A DNA stretch of 64,000 nt, taken from NCBI GenBank assembly GCA_032209605.1, contig JASFXZ010000053.1, forward strand, positions 744,001 through 808,000. The letters run 5' to 3'. Source of the stretch: Mactromeris polynyma (lineage: Eukaryota > Mollusca > Bivalvia > Venerida > Mactridae). The translations under genes were made by a program, and so were the position numbers. Positions within the stretch are counted from its first letter, which is position 1; the number at the start of each line of letters is the position of its first letter. The notes beneath the pieces are model-generated. The model saw nothing but the letters and a program-made list of their open reading frames with translations. It was not told the origin of the DNA and ran no database searches. Below are positions 57,146 through 64,000 of this stretch, piece by piece.

Positions 57146-57459
57146 GATTTACAACTTCATGAATACATTATTTTTAGTCTGATATGTTTTTCTTGTGATA
57201 AACATACTTGTAGTAAAAAGTTTGACTATTTGAATAAAATTTATGTGATCAATCTCATAATTAAAAGTTGGTGCTTTGATCTTACATACGTTATCTTTCA
57301 TTATTTCAAGGAGGTTAGTCATGTTTAACCCTGTTTTATTGACCCAATGTTGCAGACATAGTCGTAATTGCTGCCTTATCAATTGTATAGCCTGTTTGTT
57401 TAGATAGATTGGAATTTGGATTTCTGGCAGGTCGTACATAATCATCTTAAGTAGACCAT

Positions 57460-59208
57460 TCAAAGATTTGATAAAGAATTTCCCATAGAGCTACCAACCT
57501 TAATACTATTAGAGCTACCATCAGTACTGTCCAAAGAGCTACCAACCTTAATGGTAATAGAGCTACCCACAGTACTGCCCAAAGAGCTACCAACCTTAAT
57601 GCTAATAGAGCTACCCACAGTACTGCCCAAAGAGCTACCAACCTTAATGGTAATAGAGCTACCCACAGTACTGCCCAAAGAGCTACCAACCTTAATGCTA
57701 ATAGAGCTACCCACAGTACTGCCCAAACAGCTACCAACCTTAATGCTAATAGAGCTACCCACAGTACTGTCCATAGAGCTACCAACCTTAATGGTAATAG
57801 AGCTACCCGCAGTACTGCCCAAAGAGCTACCAACCTTAATGCTTATAGAGCTACCCACGGTACCACCCATATAACTACCAACCTGAATGCTTATAGAACT
57901 ACCCACAGTACCACCCATATAACTACCAACCTGAATGCTTATAGAACTACCCACAGTACCACCCATATAACTACCAACCTTAATGCTAATAGAGCTACCC
58001 ACAGTACCAACCATATAACTATCAACCTTAATGCTAATAGAACTACCCACAGTACTGCCCATAGAGCTACCAACCTTAATGCTAATAGAGCTACCCACGG
58101 TACCACCCATATAACTACCAACCTGAATGCTTATAGAACTACCCACAGTACCACCCATATAACTACCAACCTTAATGCTAATAAAGCTACCCACAGTACC
58201 AACCATATAACTATCAACCTCAATGCTAATAGAACTACCCACAGTACTGCCCATAGAGCTACCAACCTTAATGCTAATAAAGCTACCCACAGTACTGCCC
58301 ATAGAGCTACCAACCTTAATGCTAATATAGCTACCCACAGTACTGCCCATAGAGCTACCAACCTTAATGCTAATAGAGCTACCCACAGTACTGCCCATAG
58401 AGCTACCAACCTTAATGCTAATAAAGCTACCCACAGTACTGCCCATAGAGCTACCAACCTTAATGCTAATAAAGCTACCCACAGTACTGCCCATAGAGCT
58501 ACCAACCTTAATGCTAATATAGCTACCCACAGTACTGCCCATAGAGCTACCAACCTTAATGCTAATAGAGCTACCCACAGTACCACCCATATAACTACCA
58601 ACCTTAATGCTAATAGAACTACCCACAGTACTGCCCATAGAGCTACCAACCTTAATGCTAATAAAGCTACCCACAGTACTGCCCATAGAGCTACCAACCT
58701 TAATGCTAATAAAGCTACCCACAGTACTGCCCATAGAGCTACCAACCTTAATGCTAATAAAGCTACCCACAGTACTGCCCATAGAGCTACCAACCTTAAT
58801 GCTAATATAGCTACCCACAGTACTGCCCATAGAGCTACCAACCTTAATGCTAATAGAGCTACCCACAGTACCACCCATATAACTACCAACCTTAATGCTA
58901 ATAGAACTACCCACAGTACTGCCCATAGAGCTACCAACCTTAATGCTAATAGAGCTACCCACAGTACCACCCATATAACTACCAACCTTAATGCTAATAC
59001 AGCTACCCACAGTACTGCCCATAGAGCTACCAACCTTAATGCTAATAGAGCTACCCACAGTACCACCCATATAACTACCAACCTTAATGCTAATATAGCT
59101 TCCCACAGTACTGCCCATAGAGCTACCAACCTTAATGCTAATAGAGCTACCCACAGTACCACCCATATAACTACCAACCTGGAGTGTATGCTTTAAGGTA
59201 TCATACAT
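57460..59208 (-). CDS. 582-codon repetitive open frame (uncertain gene)
   Basis: Starts MYDTLKHTLQVGSYMGG just outside the array and ends GNSLSNL. It consists of about 35 units of 16 residues rich in Gly, Ser, Thr, Val and Ile, which could fold as a regular beta structure. No signal peptide, known domain or splice context is visible, and other frames are also open, so array homogeneity explains the length without selection. Differences between units change amino acids (SSMGS/SYMGG) as readily as not. It is listed because the frame extends past both ends of the array. Confidence 0.2.
   Translation of the reverse strand: MYDTLKHTLQVGSYMGGTVGSSISIKVGSSMGSTVGSYISIKVGSYMGGTVGSSISIKVGSSMGSTVGSCISIKVGSYMGGTVGSSISIKVGSSMGSTVGSSISIKVGSYMGGTVGSSISIKVGSSMGSTVGSYISIKVGSSMGSTVGSFISIKVGSSMGSTVGSFISIKVGSSMGSTVGSFISIKVGSSMGSTVGSSISIKVGSYMGGTVGSSISIKVGSSMGSTVGSYISIKVGSSMGSTVGSFISIKVGSSMGSTVGSFISIKVGSSMGSTVGSSISIKVGSSMGSTVGSYISIKVGSSMGSTVGSFISIKVGSSMGSTVGSSISIEVDSYMVGTVGSFISIKVGSYMGGTVGSSISIQVGSYMGGTVGSSISIKVGSSMGSTVGSSISIKVDSYMVGTVGSSISIKVGSYMGGTVGSSISIQVGSYMGGTVGSSISIQVGSYMGGTVGSSISIKVGSSLGSTAGSSITIKVGSSMDSTVGSSISIKVGSCLGSTVGSSISIKVGSSLGSTVGSSITIKVGSSLGSTVGSSISIKVGSSLGSTVGSSITIKVGSSLDSTDGSSNSIKVGSSMGNSLSNL
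57475..59180. repeat. 48-bp minisatellite, about 35 units, open in several frames
   Basis: The unit is GCTACCAACCTTAATGCTAA, then TAGAGCTACCCACAGTACTG and CCCATAGA. Units alternate between subtypes (CTGCCCATAGAGCT and CCACCCATATAACT), giving a mosaic higher-order pattern. All units seem to be exactly 48 bp, so no frame is broken. The minus strand is open for 582 codons (57460-59208, GSSMGSTVGSSISIKV per unit) and in another minus frame for 348 codons (58131-59177). Confidence 0.93.
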
Positions 59209-60124
59209 AGTGGTCTCCCTTTAAATTCTTTGGAGGTAAACAAAACAGTGGAAAATCTAAAGAAATTAAACTTTCTTTCTGAGATCCAATTACTCGTAAA
59301 AGATAAAATGTGTAGGATGGAAAGCCATATTTACAAAGCATGACCTTTCCTGACAGATCCCAAGTGTTAGAAAGAAATACATTAGTGGGTAAACTAAACA
59401 AATGGAAATCGGAAACAAAATAATTAAGGCATCAGTATGGAATAAAACATACTTTAGGGTCCCTGGGTATAGAACACTAAATTTTAATGTGGAATACGGG
59501 AACAAAAAAAATACGTTCGAAGGGTAATATAATAAAATTAATCGGGGGATCGACTTGGGACAAAACAGGTCTGCAAAACGATTAAAATTAGCTACATAAT
59601 GACGTATGAAATTGTTTAAACAATACCGGGGGGTGGGGGTTCAATCAGTGTTGACGGCATTCCAAGCTAGGACTTAGCTATTATATAAAAATTGTGTCCT
59701 GCTTCAAGGAGAAGGGCGTGTATTATTTTGGTTATGTCGAACTGTTTGCTGTTTTACTATAATCTGTTTGAAACCAGTAACTGGAGAACGCATAAATCTA
59801 CAATAGTCAAACAGGGATATGTATATTGAAGGTCAATGAGTCACGAACTATCCACTCACATTTGACAAGTTGTCTTGGAGATATGTGTTGCATAACAATT
59901 CTTTCGACTATATAGGCCTTTCAAATGACCAAACCAATGTTCCTTTGGTTTCAATTAACAACCAGTACAAACATGCCTTTCCGTAAAAGGTCCAGATGAA
60001 ACTTGACTATCATAGGTATGCCTAACCAGAACCTGAAAATTATAAACATTAAACATAAAATGTAAACATTATCACTTTTTGCCTTTTTTTGTTGTTGAAA
60101 TAAAAACCGTAGGAGAGAATTATT
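59209..60124. other. Unannotated stretch
   Basis: No supported gene, tandem repeat or transposon end. Confidence 0.4.
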
Positions 60125-60300
60125 TTAAAACACGCATGTCCACAAGCATCTGACAACTTCTCCACATGAATCAGAGGTAAAGGACACATAACCGTTGCCA
60201 AATGTCACGGAAGGATACGATCTGTCCAAGCTGGGAATCAAACCTGGGCACTTCGGGTGACTGCCAAGCGCTCTAACCACGGCGCTAACAGGTCGTGATA
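60125..60300 (-). mobile_element. tRNA-derived SINE, minus strand
   Basis: Read on the minus strand, the head has an A box (TTAGCGCCGTGGTTAGAGC) and B box (GGTTTGATTCCC). The body contains ATGTGGAGAAGTTGTCAGA and CTTGTGGAC, the same central box as the SINE at 25117 (ATGTGGAGAAGTTGCCGGC, CTTGTGGA). The tail is missing or decayed. Confidence 0.8.
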
Positions 60301-61986
60301 CAAGCAACTCTAGTTTAAATTAAAAAAAAATTCTCACACACGATTGGAACCATGACAAGCTTTGAATGTAATAATTACAACACACACGTGTGTAGAACAA
60401 TTTTAATGATAATTTCAAGCAACTAAGCATTTTCATTTTGTCCCAATATTACTGTTGATCAGTAAAAACTCATTAAATGACAATTCACCTTTTCTACCAA
60501 GTTCCACACATGTGACCCAAACCACTGAACGTGTTCTACTGATTACAAATGCCACATTTATCATACTGTTGTACATACATGTTTACCAGATAAAATCTCT
60601 TCATTTACAACACATCTATGCGACTATAAGTGCAAAATGAATGGTTTATCATATTGTATAGGCGTTAGTTTTATACTTCATGGCTCTAGTTACAGTGCAG
60701 GTGAGTAATTTTGTTTTTAACTGACCGGCATCCAACTTTTCACCAAACTGAATGAATGGTTCAAACTAATCCGGTCGCGTTTTATTTATTCCTATCACTG
60801 TTTGGTACGTAGAACGGTAATTATAAGAAGCTAAATTGATTTGTCACCAAACATTTGAATCTGCCACGGCTTTTCATGTATATCATAATTCATTGGCGTA
60901 TGTATATCAAGTACTTTGCATCATAAATGTATATATGAATTTTCAGTCATATACGGCGACCGGTTGATCATAACTCCTGTCTTATCTTTAATTTAGACAC
61001 GAGATAAATGCCTAAATATACATGTAGTATCAATGTACTCAGTATGTTTTTTTAAACAATACATACATAAGTAGCGATTTTATGTAAATCTTTGAAAGGT
61101 CAATGGTCAATACCACACTGGACCCGTAATTGTGTTTTCATGTACATCTATGTACGCGCTTTATTAAATTTATTTAACATGTAACAAACAATTCAAACTG
61201 TGTGTACCAAGCTTGCTAGTATTGTTGAATATATTCAAAAAATCAAATAAATGAACGGAAACAGAATTTTAACATATTGGTTGTCTTTATGTATTGTTTC
61301 TATGTGTTCATGTTATAACTCGACTCTTAACCACTAAAACTACGGCATATTACATGTAGCTTATTCTAATACGCGCCGATCATCATTTTTATAAACTTAA
61401 GATATTTATTGTTAATCACAGTTTCTTAAATTTAGAAAACCACTCAACGGCCTTGCCTACAGCAGCAGTCAATTGTATAAAACTGAATAACCATTTGGTT
61501 TGATTAAAAGATATCCAAAACTCGATTTGATTGGTTGAAATGTAGTTTGGCCAAGTAATGAGCCAATCAAATTGATTGAAATTACAGTTAACCTCAGGAT
61601 AAAGTTATATTACTTTTACACAATTGGCTACAGGTTAATTTTCAAAACTTACATGTACATTTTGTCAGTACAATGCAATTGTCGGCCGAGACGTTCGCAA
61701 ATTGATAAGAACTAATGTGTTCTTATCATGTTAAGTTCATTATTAAATCATACTAAATGGACGCTTTCTACCTCTGTTTCCGGTTTGTTTACACGGTTTG
61801 TAAATAGTGAAGTAACTGCTACACAATCCCCCTCAAATATAGCAGTAACGCCCTCCTTCAAAAGCAGGAGATATTACCGCGTAACTGAACTAAATAACAC
61901 CCGCTCGGCTAATGGAAATCTTGCATTGTGACGTCACGTGAGATGTAATAAAATTCAAATATCTTACCACGTGGTTCGATATTGAT
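60301..61986. other. Intergenic, probable lectin-gene upstream region
   Basis: No gene or clear repeat. The last 200 bp, ending near GTGACGTCACGTGAGATG (61929-61946), would be the promoter region of the lectin-like exon; the palindromic GTGACGTCAC resembles a CRE-type site, but this is a single short match. Confidence 0.35.
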
Positions 61987-62145
61987 ATGAGGATCTGTTT
62001 ACATGTTGTATTGTGTCAAACATTTATTAAAAGCGTAGAATTTGCTTTATCAACAGATGTGAGTACGTGTTTTGATGGTTGGTTGGCTTTTGAAGGCTCC
62101 TGCTACCTGTTTGGACATGATGCTGTTCATTTTACTGAAGCCGAG
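61987..62145 (+). CDS. First exon of a secreted C-type lectin-like protein (partial)
   Basis: The ATG at 61987 opens a hydrophobic leader (MRICLHVVLCQTFI). CFDGWLAFEGSCYLFGHDAV follows: the first Cys pair, the GW and the CY of a C-type lectin domain. The frame reaches FTEAE and a donor, GAG|GTAAGA, at 62145/62146 in phase 0, 53 codons in all. The remaining domain (sugar-binding loop and last cysteines) is not seen to the window end, so it lies further right or is lost. Such secreted lectins are numerous in bivalves and often serve in recognition of microbes or food particles; the ligand here is unknown. Confidence 0.65.
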
Positions 62146-62447
62146 GTAAGATACTTCAACAACAATACGACCCGTAATGTCCCACGCTACATGGTATTGA
62201 TCACAGTGTTACTATGTTGTAGAGTCATGTGGCGCAGAACCCAATATGCATTGTTTGCTTTTCGGCGCAGCCGTACTAACATGGTTTTGCTATTAGCATA
62301 TCAGTGTTGTGTAAACCAATCAAATCTTACGCTAACCACTAAGGCAGTTTCACTTCAACCGAACAATGTTTGTAACCTTGACGCGGTTGATTGGTTAACC
62401 TTTCGATAAAGGGTAAGTAATCTTACCGAAATCCACTGAATTTCGGT

Positions 62448-62580
62448 GAATTTACCGAAATCCATTTTGGGGTCTGGAGTGACCAGCAATCGTAACTTCT
62501 CCGCAATTTTTTTATGTTGCACAACAAATCTTAATCTTCAAACTGCGCCGACCATCTTTATTCAAGACATTTCTTGTTGT
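62448..62580 (+). repeat. Dispersed repeat D, copy 2
   Basis: GAAATCCATTTTGGGGTCTG, then GTGACCAGCAATCGTAACTT, TTTTTTTATGTTGC and CAACAAATCTTAATC match 49485-49625. It is preceded by a short GAAATCCACTGAATTTCGG inverted-repeat patch (62428-62470). Confidence 0.75.
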
Positions 62581-63044
62581 CATAATGTGTGGATTCGTAT
62601 TTCCTTGTTGTTATAGCAACTTTAACTGCGTGGTCGAATATAAAAAAAATATTTCGAATAATGACGAATCTCATATAATAGTCGTGGAAAACGATATCAA
62701 AAGTTTTTAATGACAGTTCCAAGGCTGTAAATCGCTGTATGGGTATTATTTCTTTTTGTGTTTTAGATGTACGTTAAATTTCTCTTTCGTCTGTGCAATT
62801 CTTTCACTTTGTATAAATGTTCATGTTATTTTCTCGCCACTTTTGGCCTATTATTGCCAGCTGTCTCGACTTGTCCTGTGATGTGTTCCATCCATTAAAT
62901 TCCTCATTGATTATCTAGTTATCCTTTATGGTCGGCCATGCCATTCCTTACGCCCCTGTTCCCTGAAGTATTCATGTACCCTTGAGCCTCCTCAAATGTC
63001 TTATGTTTAATGTATTGTTGTTTTCCCGGAGGTCTGTGAGAAGA

Positions 63045-63105
63045 GGCACTGTCTTATCATTATGTATATGGCGTTCCCTGTAGCATCTTATTGTCTCTCT
63101 CTTTT
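63045..63105 (+). repeat. Dispersed repeat C, copy 3
   Basis: GGCACTGTCTTATCATTATG, then GGCGTTCCCTGTAGCATCTT and TCTCTCTCTTTT. See 24636-24705 and 51565-51626. 62581-63044 and 63106-63630 hold no other supported feature. Confidence 0.65.
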
Positions 63106-63630
63106 ACCACAATGGGTGGGTGGGTGAAAGTCTAAACTTTTGAATGTTTCGTTGGAGAGCCAGAACACGGGTTTTACTGACAGTGGCATTAACCATTTTT
63201 CAATGACATGTAAATGTTTCGACATAATAACTGATAAGCTGCATACAAAAATGAAGGAAATACTGTCAATGCCGCTTCAATTCTATCGAGTTTGGTTTGC
63301 GTTGGGTCCTTTAACTAAAAACAATTGTATGATAATTGCTTGAGAAACATTTAGAACGTTAAATATATACTGAAACGAAAAAGAAAGTGTGCACTTGGTT
63401 AGAGGGAATTTTTTTTATACTTATAGAAGAAAATATTGGCAAATTTGGTATCAAAATGTGCAAAAATGTATTGGCAACACGATGTTTTACTTTTAAGTGA
63501 AATTTGATAAGTATCAGAACATTGTTTTACGTGTGAATAACGTAGGGGTGAAAAGTAAAAGTTGCAGATTTGTAATGTTTTGTAACTGCTTTTTTGCCTT
63601 CGGATATTTGTCAAGTTACGTGACAATTAA

Positions 63631-64000
63631 TCAGTATCTGTTGTGGCCTCCTCGTCTACGGATCAACGCAAGTATTCTAGATCGCATGGACCTGACGTAA
63701 CGTCTTATGACGTCGGCGGGAATGGCGTCCCATTCATGAACTAAGGCTGCACACAAGTCATTGATATTGTTGATAACATGGTTTTTCCTTGCTCTCCGAC
63801 CAAGCAAATCCCATAAATGTTCAATGGGATTCATGTCCGGAGAGCAAGCCGGCCAAGGTAAGACGTTAACGTTATTTCTAGCGAGATAATTCCTGGTAAG
63901 TATAGCAGTATGTGGCCTTGCGTTATCATGCATTACACAACCAAGGTTCTGTTGTAGGAAAGGAATAACAACTGGGCGTAAAACTTGGTCAACATAACCT
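63631..64000 (-). CDS. Tc1-type (DD34E) transposase, C-terminal part, cut by the window end
   Basis: The minus frame is open from the window edge to the TAA at 63631-63633, about 122 codons. It includes VMHDNARPHTA (second catalytic Asp) and PACSPDMNPIEHLWD (Glu), with 34 residues between Asp and Glu as in Tc1 transposases. It ends RRRGGHNRY. No stop or frameshift is visible in this part. The first Asp and the DNA-binding N-terminus lie beyond 64000. The 3' terminal repeat should be left of 63631 but was not recognised. Confidence 0.88.
   Translation of the reverse strand, partial: GYVDQVLRPVVIPFLQQNLGCVMHDNARPHTAILTRNYLARNNVNVLPWPACSPDMNPIEHLWDLLGRRARKNHVINNINDLCAALVHEWDAIPADVIRRYVRSMRSRILALIRRRGGHNRY

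Overview
The window looks like nuclear DNA of a marine mollusc, most probably a bivalve. This is inferred from AT-rich intergenic DNA, intron-rich genes with GT-AG sites, tRNA-derived SINEs with a conserved central box, dispersed repeats of a type I associate with bivalves, and very dense DNA transposons and minisatellites. No species is assigned. About 5% or less is host protein-coding; the rest is mobile and tandem-repeat DNA.

Layout. (1) 185-15479 is an apparently complete CACTA/EnSpm transposon. It has CACTACTG termini, a 3-bp CAT target duplication on both sides, motif-rich subterminal regions, and two divergent genes: a two-exon C2H2-finger + TNP2-type transposase (minus, 1570-5211) and a multi-exon accessory protein (plus, 8209-11431). 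It contains a 200-N assembly gap (6193-6392) flanked by a 1773-bp duplication that is probably an assembly artefact, so the true element is probably near 13.3 kb. (2) 15.5-30 kb is intergenic or intronic DNA with minisatellites (37-bp and 69-bp units), several MITEs, a SINE nested in a MITE, and three widely spaced exons (22073-29924) that join into one open frame of unknown function. (3) 30.5-37.7 kb is a satellite of about 31 units of roughly 229 bp with partial higher-order structure. (4) A 34-bp array (37681-37990) leads into a second large transposon, 38006-47800, defined by 83-85 bp inverted repeats. It carries a broken gene with CaRF-like, SWIM zinc-finger and Ulp1-protease-like exons, but with an in-frame stop and no visible transposase catalytic domain. 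(5) 48182-53477 is the clearest host gene, a five-exon Rab20/Rab24-like small GTPase whose introns hold a C-rich minisatellite and several MITEs. (6) 53.5-64 kb has more MITEs, a 48-bp minisatellite open in several frames (582-codon ORF), a SINE, the first exon of a secreted C-type lectin-like protein, and the C-terminal part of a Tc1-type transposase cut by the window end.

The most notable system is the CACTA element: an animal En/Spm-type transposon with matching ends, a target duplication, phase-consistent transposase exons and a second gene whose middle region resembles the accessory proteins of plant CACTA elements. All calls are from reading the sequence; no database search was run.
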